Assembly: GCA_024036415.1 (NCBI GenBank)
Contig: JAMWET010004111.1
Location: 26,880-90,879, forward strand
Reading direction: 5' to 3'
Length of the DNA stretch: 64,000 nucleotides
Origin: Prochilodus magdalenae
Taxonomy: Eukaryota > Chordata > Actinopteri > Characiformes > Prochilodontidae
The translations under genes and the position numbers were made by a program. Each line of letters starts with the position of its first letter. Position 1 is the stretch's first letter. Of this stretch, positions 11,430 to 22,230 are shown piece by piece. Below the pieces are notes generated by a model. The model ran no database searches. It saw nothing but the letters and a program-made list of their open reading frames with translations, and was not told the DNA's origin.

Positions 11430-13085
11430 GTGCAGGACCAATCTGATTTTATTTCATCTAACCTGTGAAATTTGGTTCAGGATCAGGCTAAACATGATTG
11501 ATTTGTTATGTACAAATCCAAAACTCAAGTTCCAACTCAATTCCAGCAAATTGGAACTATAGGTAAAATGCACATAAACGCAGAAGCCAGTGGATTATTT
11601 TAATATCTATCGCGCTGCAATTTTTTCAATATGCACTTTAAACAAAACAAAGACGATGCTTTGTCTTATTTTCAGAATGTATTATGTTATGTTATTGTAT
11701 TTTTAGTAATTTGTATGTTATTGTGTTAATAATTTTTTTTGCAAAATACAATAGCAACATTGCTGCGTTTTGTGCTGTGATTCCATGGTTCCAAAAAACG
11801 GCGCTGGTGGTGACCTGAGCAAAATGATGACCAGGAAACAGTGTGTGAAAAATGTTCCAACAAAAGCCATCATAGACACGGTTGCCCATGCTTGTTTTAG
11901 TTGTGTTTTAAACACAGTGCTCATTTGAAAACTAGAGTAGAAATGATGACAGACGCTTTGACTTGCTATTACCAATGCCTCTCTGGTCTGAGAGGAGATT
12001 TCATAACTACCTTAGATAACCACAGCACAGGCAGCACAAGACTGCCCCTACTGATAACACATGAGAACAACTGACTTGCTTACCTTCTAAGAGAAAATTC
12101 ACGAAGAACGAAAGAAATGTGCACATTAAGTAGATCAGTGGAAAATGCTCTGGTTTTTTCCTGGTTCTTTGTCACGAATGTGAATGTAACATTAGTGTTT
12201 TTTGTCAACGGCACATAATGCAAAACGTCCAATAGAGGAATCAGACTCCTAATGTGGGCCTATTTATCAAATAGCCATTATTATACTTTTTCTGGCTTCT
12301 CCTACTCAAAGTTCTTTATGAACCAACATTGTAAAGGCAATAAAAAACATACCCCCATCCATTAACCTCTAGTGATGCACCTGCTATTCATAAAAGAAAA
12401 TGCAGAAATCCTCAATTTAATGCCCATAACTTTCACATCCTTATACAGCACTACATTAAGGACTGGTTTTTGGTGTAATATGGTATGGCTTGTCTGGCCT
12501 TAAGCTGATCTGAAACAGACTAATGCACAGTGTAAACTTGTACTGTGTGATGAGTCAATTTTATAGGTTATTTATAAATATAATGGACATTATATTCTGT
12601 GCTCCAAAGATGGAAAATAGCATCAGATTGCTGGCAAAGGGTGGCCTCCATGTTTGTGAAGGCACAATTAACGCTGAACACATTTTGGAACAACATACAC
12701 TGCAGTCTAGATGCAATTATTCAGGGACTTTCATGCTTATTTTAATATGACAGACAACAAGAAACATTCTGCACATGTTACAACAGTGTGGCAGTGTAGT
12801 CAGAGAGTATAGGTGCTAGACTGATTTCATTCTGGTTTCATTAGCATGTTACACACTATTTTACCTTGTTGTATTTAGACAGTCATATCTGATATGAGTA
12901 AGTGTGCAATTGTTTGTGTTTAGTATTATCTGGAAGTACAAATGCAGTGTTTTCTATTACGAAGCTTACAGTGTTGTTTTGTATAAAGGGTGTTATTACT
13001 GTTATTGCCTGTGTGCATGCAACATAAGCACTTTAGCTGCCACCAGTATGAGGAGTGCTCTATAAACACAGATAATAACAACAGT
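11430..13085. other. Intronic sequence without recognisable gene
   Basis: AT-rich intron of the LRR gene. Short open frames only; no domain recognised on either strand. Confidence 0.5.
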
Positions 13086-13089
13086 AATC

Positions 13090-13090
<1 letters not shown>

Positions 13091-13134
<44 letters not shown>
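13091..13134 (+). repeat. (ATT)n microsatellite
   Basis: Near-perfect ATT/TTA trinucleotide run of about 44 bp, ending in ATCATC. Confidence 0.95.
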
Positions 13135-13135
<1 letters not shown>

Positions 13136-13311
13136 CATCAGCTGAATTCTTTTTGTAAATATATGTACATTCTGAGTTGCCTGTGATGCCTGCAACATGT
13201 TCCAAAAAATTTATTTTTTTGGGACCAGAGCCAATTAAGACCAGAAACCTTGTTAAATGTTTAAAAAAACCCAACATTTTAAACTTGTAACACAATTATG
13301 GTTATTTATAA

Positions 13312-13833
13312 ATAGGGGCATCCAGGAAAGACAGAGGGCATTGGAAGATGACATCACACCCACAGGTTCCCAGTCATCAGCTCTGCTCTATGTGCCCTGA
13401 GTTCTAACAGCTGTCATTAATTAGATCCAGCATAAAACACACACATGCACTTTCCCGTTGTAAAGTTTTGCCAAATATTGTTTGTGATTCTGAGCGTTCC
13501 TACTCTGCATATCTCCACTCTGGCTTCTGACTCCTTTTGTTTTTTGACCTCCTGTTTTGCTCATCGCCTATCGACTTTTCCCTGTTTGATCTCTCTCTGG
13601 CTCTTGACCTCTCTTTCATTCATTCGTTCATTCTCTTGTCTAGCCCTTTTAACTTGTATACCTCACTGCCTGTCTACCCTGGTTTCGCCCTCTGTCTGTC
13701 TCTAACTTTGATTTTGCATTCCCCCCACCATGTTTGTCCATTTATTCTTGCTGTGCTTGATTACTCATTTGTTTAATAAAACCCATCGGACTTTTAGCTC
13801 TGCATGCGTCGGTCCTGGTTCTTTGTATTAACA
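13312..13833 (+). mobile_element. Probable solo LTR related to the 2082-2641 LTR
   Basis: It shares 'GATGACATCACACCCAC' near the start and 'GCTCTGCATGCGTCGGTCC' plus 'GGTTCTTTGTATTAACA' at the end with the minus-strand LTR at 2082-2641, which has 'GCTCTGCAAGCATCGCGCCC' and 'AGTTCTTTGTTTCTGACA'. The middle is a C/T-rich tract, with AATAAAACCC at about 13776. The 5' edge is uncertain and no target duplication was confirmed. Lies in the intron before exon D. Confidence 0.6.
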
Positions 13834-14286
13834 GGTGGAGTTTGACAATTGATAAAGCAACACTATTTGATCCTTTTAGACTTTGGCTGTTATGAATGCA
13901 GACGTTTTAAAATTTACTGAACATCTGACCTTTTACCCTCAGTGGTTAACCTGTTATTACTGCTTGAACCTGGGATTTTGTCCCAGCCATATAATTCTGT
14001 ACCATATCTATTCCTAAAGGCAATAGCAGTTGTGATTTGCTTATTGTGTATTTTGTATGAGCACATCTGTTCATTGGCTAACTGCTTCTACAGTTAAAAT
14101 AGACTAAAAATAGCCTAACAGTTGCATTCTGAAACCCAACAAAATGTACTGCACAGTGTCTCTTCAGTCCGGAATCTATATGGACGTAATAAGAGATGAG
14201 TTTGAGTCATTCAAGGTGTTCTGCTAATTAACAAAAGTCATTTCAAAAGTCAAAAGACATTTGTTTTAATCTTGATATACCAACAG

Positions 14287-14739
14287 ATTCGGTGATCCTA
14301 TGAAAGATGATTATGAAGAGGCCAAGGAGTGTCTGCTGAAACTGGGTCTTGCAGCTGTGAAGAGTGATGAAGCTTCAGTTGAGAGTTTTGCTGAGCTGCT
14401 GGCATCCATGTACAGTAAAAGAGACTTTCCTTTTGATGAGACGGATGAAGAGGGTGAGGATTACAATCAGTCTCTGTGTGACTTTCTGCTGGATCTGTAC
14501 TCACGTGTGAAGGAATATGAGACTCAATCAGACAGGAGTGTTCTTCCAGCATTACAGCTAGTTTACCAGTCAGCTCCTGCAGTCTGGAGCATAAACCTCT
14601 CAGAGAGAAAGAGCTCCCTCCTCCTAGAAGTGCTGAAACTCCAAACAGAGAAGAAACCAGTAGAGCTGAGAGGCTGGTCAGATGAAGAGAGTGAAGTAAG
14701 GAACTTCCTTCAGTGTCTGCCCTACATCTCCCAGCTGAG
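14287..14739 (+). CDS. LRR-gene exon D (type-1 module, 151 codons)
   Basis: Acceptor ACCAACAG, donor GTGAGT. Begins 'FGDPMKDDYEEAKECLLKLG' and contains an acidic insert 'DETDEEGEDYNQ' that makes it eight codons longer than the other modules. It ends with the common block 'VYQSAPAVWSINLSER', then 'VELRGWSDEESEV' and 'FLQCLPYISQLR'. Intact. It resumes the gene after a 7-kb intron holding the dead exon copy and several transposons. Confidence 0.85.
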
Positions 14740-14996
14740 GTGAGTGTGAAATTTGTTTTTATATTTGTTTAAAATATTTTTATTGTGTAGTGTAAGGTGC
14801 ATGTACTGTTTATGTACAATGTAATATCCTACTTGCTTAGGTGACTATATAAATAAAGTGTCTGCCTTTAATTATACAATATCATTCTTTGACTAACTCA
14901 TTTTAGCAATTATAAAAAAAAAAATCTGTTTAGCTTGTGTCAGTGTTACATTGTCTGTGTTCACCTTTAAATATTATTTTATTCTTTTTCTTGTAG

Positions 14997-15425
14997 ATTA
15001 TGTTTTAATTATGATCTTTGGGAAAACACCAAACTATTCATGGATCTGTTCAGTAAAGCAGCGAAGTGTGAGACACAGACAGGAGAGAAGACACTGGAGC
15101 TGTTAACATCAGTGTGCACCTACAGCTCTTTTCCTTATGGAGAGACTCACAGATCTGAACAGTGTGATTTCCTGCTGGATCTGTACTCATGTGTGAAGGA
15201 CTATGAGACTCAAACAGGCAGGAGTGTTCTTCCAGCATTACAGCCAGTTTACCAGTCAGCTCCTGCAGTCTGGATCATAGACCTCTCAGAGAGAAAGAGC
15301 TCCCTCCTCCTAGAAGTGCTGAAACTCCAAACAGAGAAGAAACCAGTAGAGCTCTGGGACTGGTCAGATGAAGAGGGTGAGGTGAGGAGTTTCCTTCAGT
15401 GTCTGCCCTACATCTCCCAGCTGAG
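14997..15425 (+). CDS. LRR-gene exon E (type-2 module, 143 codons)
   Basis: Acceptor TTCTTGTAG, donor GTGAGA. The head 'LCFNYDLWENTKLFMDLF' followed by 'SKAAKCETQTGEKTLELL' is nearly identical to exon F. It has private changes 'YSCVKDY', 'VWIIDL' and 'ELWDWSDEEGEV'. Its upstream and downstream introns (14740-14996, 15426-15675) are also near-identical copies, so exon plus intron was duplicated as a unit of about 679 bp very recently. Confidence 0.87.
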
Positions 15426-15675
15426 GTGAGAGTGAAATTTGTTTTCATATTTGTTTAAAATATTTTTATTGTGTAGTGTAAGGTGCGTGTATTGTTTATG
15501 TACAATGTAATATCCTACTTGCTTAGGTGACTATATAAATAAAGTGTCTGCCTTTAATTATACAATATCATTCTTTGACTTATTCATTTTAGCAATTATT
15601 TAAAAAATGGCTTGTGTCAGTTTTACACTGTCTGTGTTCACCTTTAAATATAATTTTTTTTTTTTTTTCTTGTAG

Positions 15676-16104
15676 ATTATGTTTTAATTATGATCTTTGG
15701 GAAAACACCAAACTATTCATGGATCTGTTCAGTAAAGCAGCGAAGTGTGAGACACAGACTGAAGAGGAAACACTGGAGCTGTTGATATCAGTGTGCACCT
15801 ACAGCTCTTTTCCTTATGGAGAGACTCACAGATCTGAACAGTGTGATTTCCTGCTGGATCTGTACTCACATGTGAAGAACTATGAGACTCAGTCAGGCAG
15901 GAGTGTTCTTCCAGCATTACAGCCAGTTTACCAGTCAGCTCCTGCAGTCTGGATCATAAACCTCTCACAGAGAAAGAGCTCCCTCCTCCTAGAAGTGCTG
16001 AAACTCCAAACAGAGAAGAAACCAGTGGAGCTGAGAGGCTGGTCAGATGAAGAGAGTGACGTGAGGAGTTTCCTTCAGTGCCTGCCCTACATCTCCCAGC
16101 TGAG
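15676..16104 (+). CDS. LRR-gene exon F (type-2 module, 143 codons)
   Basis: Acceptor follows a long T run (TTTCTTGTAG); donor GTGAGT. Same head as exon E ('LCFNYDLWENTKLFMDLF'), with 'TEEETLELLISVC', 'YSHVKNYETQSGR' and 'IINLSQRKSS' as differences. It starts 679 bp after exon E, consistent with a tandem duplication of one exon-intron unit. Last of the repeated modules; the unique LRR exons follow. Confidence 0.87.
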
Positions 16105-16409
16105 GTGAGTGTGGAGATTTATTCCATGTGAGAGTGTGAATGTGTCGGGGGTTAATGTGTTTACTTTTACACTATGAGAGAATCTGTAACTGATGAGTTA
16201 CATCTTCAAACCAACTCGATTTCACATTTAAAATAAGGTCTTCTATTAATTATGTCATCATTCCCTCCATGCTGAGATTTTTGTAGATTTACTCAGCTGT
16301 ATTAGACATTACGATGAATGTGATATTAAATGGGTTCCTGGTTTAAAAAGAACACACATATTGCATCACTTAGTTTTTTATTCTTTATGAGCATCTTTTC
16401 TTTTTCCAG

Positions 16410-16667
16410 TGGTGCCGAGAAGTGTATTCCATCCCTGTGTGAAGTGATCCACTCCAGTGGAGAAACAGAGCAGGTTACTCCTCTGCTCCAGGCCCTGGAC
16501 TTCACTCTCTCTCTGAAAAGGACGTTATCCTCCTCCAGCAGCAGGGCTGTGGGGAGAGTGCTGGGTCTCTCAGCCTGCAGCCTCAACCTCACTCTAGAGC
16601 TAAAAACCATCAGTCTCGAAGGAGCCAGACTTCTCTTCAGACACATCACACACCTGCACACTCTCAG
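16410..16667 (+). CDS. LRR-gene exon G (86 codons)
   Basis: Acceptor CTTTTTCCAG, donor GTATAC. Product begins 'GAEKCIPSLCEVIHSSGE' and ends 'LEGARLLFRHITHLHTLR', with the Leu spacing of a ribonuclease-inhibitor-type LRR and the same split Arg codon at its border. Single copy in the window. Confidence 0.8.
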
Positions 16668-16998
16668 GTATACACTTTATAGAACAGGGTCTTCACTCTT
16701 TGTTCACTTGCTGCAGAATGATGAGTTTAGGTTCTTAGGAAGAACTTCCTCTGGATAAAAGATACTGTCTGTACCATGTTTTGTTTCTTAATGTCTTTAC
16801 TGAACAATAACCTTATTATTATGACCACATTATGTATACTACTAATCTGTAGCACTCTCTAAACTGTGCATTAGCTAAATGAAAATGTTATATGATGGGG
16901 CATACAAATGATGTTCTAATGATAATAGTAGTCTTCATTTCTAAAAGATTCAGAAGTTAAAATGTAAAAGTGTATAGGTGTATGCATGTATACATGCT

Positions 16999-17500
16999 TT
17001 CCAGTGTCAAGGAAAATAGTCAAGGACACCAGTCACCCCAACAAAGGACTGTTTTCTCTGTTGCCCTTTGGAAAGCGTTTTCGTGCTTTAAAAACCAAAA
17101 CAGAGAGAATGAGAAGGAGTGTCTTTCCACATGCTATTCGGACTCTAAACAAAAATAGTAATAGCCTAATCTTTTGCACTACCTATGTTCAACTTACCTA
17201 TGCACAACTACACTGTAGTCACTTTAAACTGTAGTCACTTTACAGACACATACAACCTAATACCTCATATGCTACATGACACTTTTTATTGTTCTAAACT
17301 CTACTTTATACCTTTATTTTTACTTTTTGTACTCTTTTATATTTTATATATATATTTTTTATATTTTACTCTATTTCATTTATCTTATCTAATAATATGT
17401 GGCTGGGCAGTCACAAAAGCATTTCACTGCCGGTTGTACCATGTATGACTATGTATGTGACAAATAAACCTTGATTTGATTTGATTTGATTTTTCATATT
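16999..17500 (+). mobile_element. 5'-truncated LINE 3' end (L2/Rex1-like)
   Basis: The start encodes the end of a LINE ORF: 'FGKRFRALKTKTERMRRSVF' then 'PHAIRTLN'. A 3' UTR follows with 'GGCTGGGCAGTCACAAAAGC', 'ATTTCACTGCCGGTTGTACC' and 'TGTGACAAATAAACC', and a TTGAT(TTGAT)n tail. All in the same orientation as the host gene, inside the intron between exons G and H. Severe 5' truncation is usual for these elements. Confidence 0.8.
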
Positions 17501-17592
17501 TTCAGTGTGACTGAATAATACTATATCTGATCTGTTAATCCGTGCAAACTGTCTGACTGTGGTCTGTGTAATTCTGCACTGTGATGTTTCAG

Positions 17593-17847
17593 GCTGAGTG
17601 GCGTTATGGTGACGAGAATTGAGAAAGCTCTGAGAGCAGTGAGAGCTCCTGTTCCAGTGACCATTGAAGAGCTTTCACTGATCCAGAACACAACACAGCA
17701 GTCAAAGAAGGAGCTGTCCAGAGTCCTGAGCAGCTTGGCTTCTCTCCTGAGACTCTGGAATGTCCAGTGTCTGAACATGGCTGAACACACGATGGAGGTT
17801 CAGTCTCTCATTGTGCTACTGTGTCACCAGAGCTCTCTCACCATCAG
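17593..17847 (+). CDS. LRR-gene exon H (85 codons)
   Basis: Acceptor GATGTTTCAG, donor GTCTCA (a non-consensus but valid GT). Begins 'LSGVMVTRIEKALRAV' and includes 'VTIEELSLIQ' and 'VLSSLASLLRLW', ending 'LCHQSSLTIR'. Fits the one-LRR-pair-per-exon layout of the neighbours. The unusual donor leaves some doubt on the exact 3' edge, but frame and downstream exon agree. Confidence 0.75.
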
Positions 17848-17909
17848 GTCTCAGAGATTTATTAGATTTTTGTTTATGTGCTCAAATATTCCTGGGGTTA
17901 ATAACATCA

Positions 17910-17912
<3 letters not shown>

Positions 17913-17984
<72 letters not shown>
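17913..17984 (+). repeat. (CT)n microsatellite next to a splice acceptor
   Basis: About 36 uninterrupted CT dinucleotides, then CG-broken CT and GT runs, ending 33 bp before the acceptor of exon I at 18017. It occupies the place of the polypyrimidine tract. Confidence 0.95.
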
Positions 17985-17987
<3 letters not shown>

Positions 17988-18017
17988 CTTTCGCTCTGTG
18001 TGTGTGTGCCTGTGTAG

Positions 18018-18257
18018 GTTGTCTAAGGAGACTCTCCAGAAGCTAGCTGTTGTGGTGAGTGAAGCTCAGGATGAGGAGCTTACTGCCCGATTCCTGCAGA
18101 AAGTGGGTGGAGATCTGACTTCCTGCTCTCTGAACTGGAAAATGATCCACTACTTTCTGCAGTATCACACGGTCACTGTGGACTTTAGGAGGAGCAACAT
18201 TAAACAGCAGAACATCAGAGAACTGGTGTCTGTGCTGGACAGAGTTCAGCTTACCAG
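18018..18257 (+). CDS. LRR-gene exon I (80 codons)
   Basis: Acceptor CCTGTGTAG, donor GTAGAA. Begins 'LSKETLQKLAVVVSEAQ' and ends 'IRELVSVLDRVQLTR', with an LRR-like 'VTVDFRRSNIKQQNIREL'. Multiple of three, same phase as neighbours. Its pyrimidine tract is formed by the CT microsatellite upstream. Confidence 0.8.
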
Positions 18258-18412
18258 GTAGAAACACTCAGTATTACTTAGAGTAACCCAGAATGTGTTG
18301 AAGTGTTTTATATTCTACCAGGACACAGTATTAAACAACCCATCATTTCTAGATGTATAAAATTAGAAGATAGAACTGTATATAACAGTATGTGTTTATG
18401 TCCTCTCCACAG

Positions 18413-18670
18413 GCTGACCTCCAGCTTTGAGCTTCCCATCATCAGAGAGATCTATGAGACTGGCTCTGCTCACTGTGTATCCAGCCTGTTGAGTTCGATA
18501 AAGAACTGCATCAACCTAAACAGCAGAGAACTGGACTCTGTCCACTGTGCTGCTCTGCGCTTCATCCTCCAGCATTGTACTGCAGTCACTCTTAGCCTTC
18601 TGTGGACCTCCATACCAGAGGGGGAGCTAGAGAGCACTGTGCCTCTACTCAACCACGTCTCCCATCTAAG
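18413..18670 (+). CDS. LRR-gene exon J (86 codons)
   Basis: Acceptor CCTCTCCACAG, donor GTCTGG. Begins 'LTSSFELPIIREIYETG' and includes 'NLNSRELDSVHCAALRFILQ' and 'VTLSLLWTSIPEGELESTV', ending 'LLNHVSHLR'. The repeated 'h-L-Sx-hxxxxh' spacing fits LRR. Intact and in phase. Confidence 0.8.
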
Positions 18671-18783
18671 GTCTGGACTTTTCGTACTGTGTAACCGTCG
18701 TTCAGTTGAGAACTGCTCCATTTTTGACGGGGCTAGATGAACTTTCACTGACTATAAATGTATGTGCTTGTGTGTGTTGTCAG

Positions 18784-19080
18784 TGTTGACAGGCTGTTGT
18801 TGCTGAGGCTGCTCCACTGCTGCAGTGTCTCTGATCCCCAGCAGGGGGCAGCATCTCTGCTTCTCTCTGCTCTGCAGCACAGACTGGACTTCTCCTGCAG
18901 CTCCGCTCTGGACCTTACAGAACACACACAGACACACACTCTGAGCAGTGAAGACTGCAGAGTCATCTCCATGACCATTCAGAGAGCTTCCACACAGACA
19001 CAGCTCATTCTGCAGGACTGTGAGATCGAGGAGAGGGGACTGGAGCAAATCTTCACCATTTTACACAAAGTCACTCTGCA
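18784..19080 (+). CDS. LRR-gene exon K (99 codons)
   Basis: Acceptor TGTTGTCAG, donor GTAAGA. Begins 'VDRLLLLRLLHCCSVSDPQQ' and includes 'LILQDCEIEERGLEQIFTIL', a recognisable LRR consensus segment. A CTCF-like 14-mer (18838-18851, CCAGCAGGGGGCAG) falls within its coding sequence at 'DPQQGAA'. Intact. Confidence 0.82.
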
Positions 19081-19214
19081 GTAAGAGACTCACCCACAAC
19101 ACCACATACACTCTAGAGCTATGTTCTAAATCATTGTAGATGTGTTTGTATTGTCAGTGTATTAATGTGTAAATATTTAACTGTATGTGTTTGTGAATAT
19201 TGTTTCCGTCTCAG

Positions 19215-19484
19215 CTGCAGTAAAGCTCTGCTGCTTCAGTTCCTGTCTCATGTCCATGTGGGGACTGAGTTGGAAAGTGTGAGGTGTACTGTGGCTCTCT
19301 CTAAGGCTCTGGGTGAGGAAGTAGACCTCAGTCAGACTGAACTAGACCTGCAGGCATGTAGGTCACTGGCGCTGGTTCTGGAACATTCTGAGGGGCTGTC
19401 AGAACTGGACCTAAGTCACTGCCGGGTCACTGACCACTGCCTGGAGGTGCTGCTTCCACACCTGCATAAAACCCAAATCCTGGA
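19215..19484 (+). CDS. LRR-gene exon L (90 codons)
   Basis: Acceptor CCGTCTCAG, donor GTGAGT. Contains the clearest LRR of the gene: 'LALVLEHSEGLSELDLSHC', then 'RVTDHCLEVLLPHLHK', the ribonuclease-inhibitor type pattern LxxLxLxxCxLTDxxxxxL. It ends within an Asp codon completed by exon M, giving 'TQILDLSYNNITD' across the junction. Confidence 0.87.
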
Positions 19485-19736
19485 GTGAGTAATGAGGGAC
19501 AGAGGGGCTAATTGTAAAATGAATTAAAAATCAGAATTCATAAATTTAGTACATTATTATAGTATAATCTGTGTTTAAAAGATGAAATAGAGAAGAAGCA
19601 ACATAATTATTTTACAATCAGTGTCTCTTACAGTTTTACAGTACAATTCATTTTCATTTCGTTTAAAGTGTGGTTAAAAGTTTGGGAAGCTTTGGGAATC
19701 AGGACTGTGTGGTGATTATAATCTCTTTAATTTCAG

Positions 19737-19820
19737 CCTCAGCTACAATAACATCACTGACGTCTCAGCAGAGAGAATCTACGATATTGTCTCCACTAAC
19801 AGCAACATTCACACTGTGCG
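19737..19820 (+). CDS. LRR-gene exon M (28 codons)
   Basis: Acceptor TTTAATTTCAG, donor GTAAGT. Encodes one LRR: 'LSYNNITDVSAERIYDIV' then 'STNSNIHTVR'. 84 nt is the size of exactly one LRR, as in other NLR genes where each repeat is one exon. Too short to appear as a standalone long frame; supported by both splice sites and by phase. Confidence 0.85.
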
Positions 19821-20903
19821 GTAAGTGCGGGTGTGTTCTGGAACAGTAACTGGAACAGTATCTATAAGTAGATGAAACAGGAATGTGTGTGTTCATGTAT
19901 ATATTATAGTAGTGTGTTAGTGTGTGGTACAGTGTGGATCTGTGAGTAGATTAAACAGGAATGTGTGTGTTCATGTATATATTATAGTAGTGTGTTAGTG
20001 TGTGGTACAGTGTGGATTTGTGAGTAGATGAAACAGGAATGTGTGTGTTCATGTATATAGTATAGTAGTGTGTTAGTGTGTGGTACAGTGTGGATCTGTG
20101 AGTAGATGAAACAGGAATGTGTGTGTTCATGTATATATTATAGTAGTGTGTTAGTGTGTGGTACAGTGTGGATCTGTGAGTAGATTAAACAGGAATGTGT
20201 GTGTTCATGTATATATTATAGTAGTGTGTTAGTGTGTGTGTGGTACAGTGTGGATCTGTGAGTAGATGAAACAGGAATGTGTGTGTTCATGTGTATATTA
20301 TAGTAGTGTGTTAGTGTGTGGTACAGTGTGGATTTGTGAGTAGATGAAACAGGAATGTGTGTGTTCATGTATATAGTATAGTAGTGTGTTAGTGTGTGGT
20401 ACAGTGTGGATCTGTGAGTAGATGAAACAGGAATGTGTGTGTTCATGTATATATTATAGTAGTGTGTTAGTGTGTGGTACAGTGTGGATCTGTGAGTAGA
20501 TTAAACAGGAATGGTGTGTGTTCATGTATATATTATAGTAGTGTGTTAGTGTGTGTGTGGTACAGTGTGGATCTGTGAGTAGATGAAACAGGAATGTGTG
20601 TGTTCATGTGTATATTATAGTAGTGTGTTAGTGTGTGGTACAGTGTGGATCTGTGAGTGGATGAAACAGGAATGTGTGTGTTCATGTATATATTATAGTA
20701 GTGTGTTAGTGTGTGGTACAGTGGATCTGTGAGTAGATGAAACAGGAATGTGTGTGTTCATGTATATATTATAGTAGTGTGTTAGTGTGTGGTACAGTGT
20801 GGGTCTGTGAGTAGATTAAACAGGAATGTGTGTGTTCATGTATATATTATAGTAGTGTGTGGTACAGTGTGGATCTGTGAGTAGATTAAACAGGAATGTG
20901 TGT

Positions 20904-20904
<1 letters not shown>

Positions 20905-20969
<65 letters not shown>

Positions 20970-20970
20970 C

Positions 20971-21010
<40 letters not shown>
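20905..21010 (+). repeat. (GATA)n microsatellite, LINE 3' tail
   Basis: About 26 tetranucleotides with one GACA variant, directly joined to the LINE 3' UTR sequence 'CTTTATTGATCCCGAAGG'. It is the LINE's own tail, probably lengthened by slippage. Confidence 0.92.
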
Positions 21011-21011
<1 letters not shown>

Positions 21012-22230
21012 CTTTATTGATCCCGAAGGAAATTTAGCAGCCAGTAGCGGTTTCACAAAAACAAACAGCACAGATACACATAATAATACAAAAATATAAA
21101 AATAAAACAGTGTTGTGCAGTATGAGAAACCTAAAAGGGATGTTCAGTAACGGCAGCAGTATTACTAACTATTAAGGTATGTATATAGAACTATACATAC
21201 TGCGAGTCACTATCTATGGATATGTTAATATAAATATATAAATATATCTCACTTCGTAAGGAGGCAAGAAATATATACACAGAAGTACAAAACAGGCTGT
21301 AGTGCAAAAGTAATAAATAAATGAGCAAAGGACGCAGTTATAAGCAGATAAATGAACAGAATGAATTAACATCATAGACATGATATTTAAGTGGAGTTGA
21401 GTGTCCAGGAGTGCAGATGTACAGTATATGTACAGTATATACAGTAAGTGTCAGAGTGTCCAGGAGGTAAAGATGTGCAGTATATACAGTAAAGTGAATA
21501 GTGCATAAATAAGTTTCTGATTAAACAAGAGAAATTAGTCCTCAGCAGTCCTCCTCGTCCCTCTTCCGGCCCTGCTGGGAGGAGTTGAAGAGCCTGATGG
21601 CTCTCGGGACAAAGGATCTCCTGAGTCTGTCCGTGGAGCAGCTCTGTGACAGCAGCCTGCCACTGAACTTGCTCCTTCTGTCCATGATGATGGTGTGCAG
21701 TGGGTGCCCATCATCATCCATAATAGACAGCAGTTTGTGCAGTGTCCTCCTCTCCGCCACCTTCACCACCGAGTCCAGCTCCACACCAACAACTGACCCT
21801 GCTCGCCTGACCAGCTTGTCCAGCCGCATCTCGTCTCTCTTCTTGATGCTTCCTCCCCAGCACACCACAGCATAGAAGAGACAGCTGGCCACCACAGTCT
21901 GATAGAACATCTGCAGGAGCTTCCTACAGACGTTAAAGGACCCCAGCCTCCTCAGGAAGTAGAGTCGGCTCTGCCCCTTCCTGTACAGGATATCAGTGTT
22001 GGCTGTCCAGTCCAGCCTCTCGTCCAGGTGCAGTCCGAGATACCTGTAGGTCCTAACCATCTCTACTTCCACCCCCTCGATAAAGACCGGCTGTGTGAGT
22101 GGCCTCGCCCTGCGAAAGTCCACCACCATCTCTTTAGTCTTGGAAGTGTTCAGTAGCAGGTTGTTCCTATGGCACCATGCCACAAAGTTCTCCACCAGGT
22201 TTCTGTACTCCGCCTCCTGCCCTCCCCTGA
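20905..22230 (-). mobile_element. 5'-truncated LINE inserted in the minisatellite, with (GATA)n tail
   Basis: On the minus strand, 22231-21542 is an open frame of about 230 residues. It holds the end of an RT and the C-terminal region: 'CHRNNLLLNTSKTKEMVVDF', 'YRYLGLHLDERLDWTANTD', 'RKGQSRLYFLRRL' and, near the end, 'LRRSFVPRAIRLFNSS'. A 3' UTR follows to 'TTCGGGATCAATAAAGTATC', and then a (TATC)n tail of about 100 bp (20905-21010). The catalytic RT box is absent (5' truncation). The frame is nearly undamaged, so insertion is recent. The Met of the open frame comes from minisatellite sequence. Confidence 0.9.
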
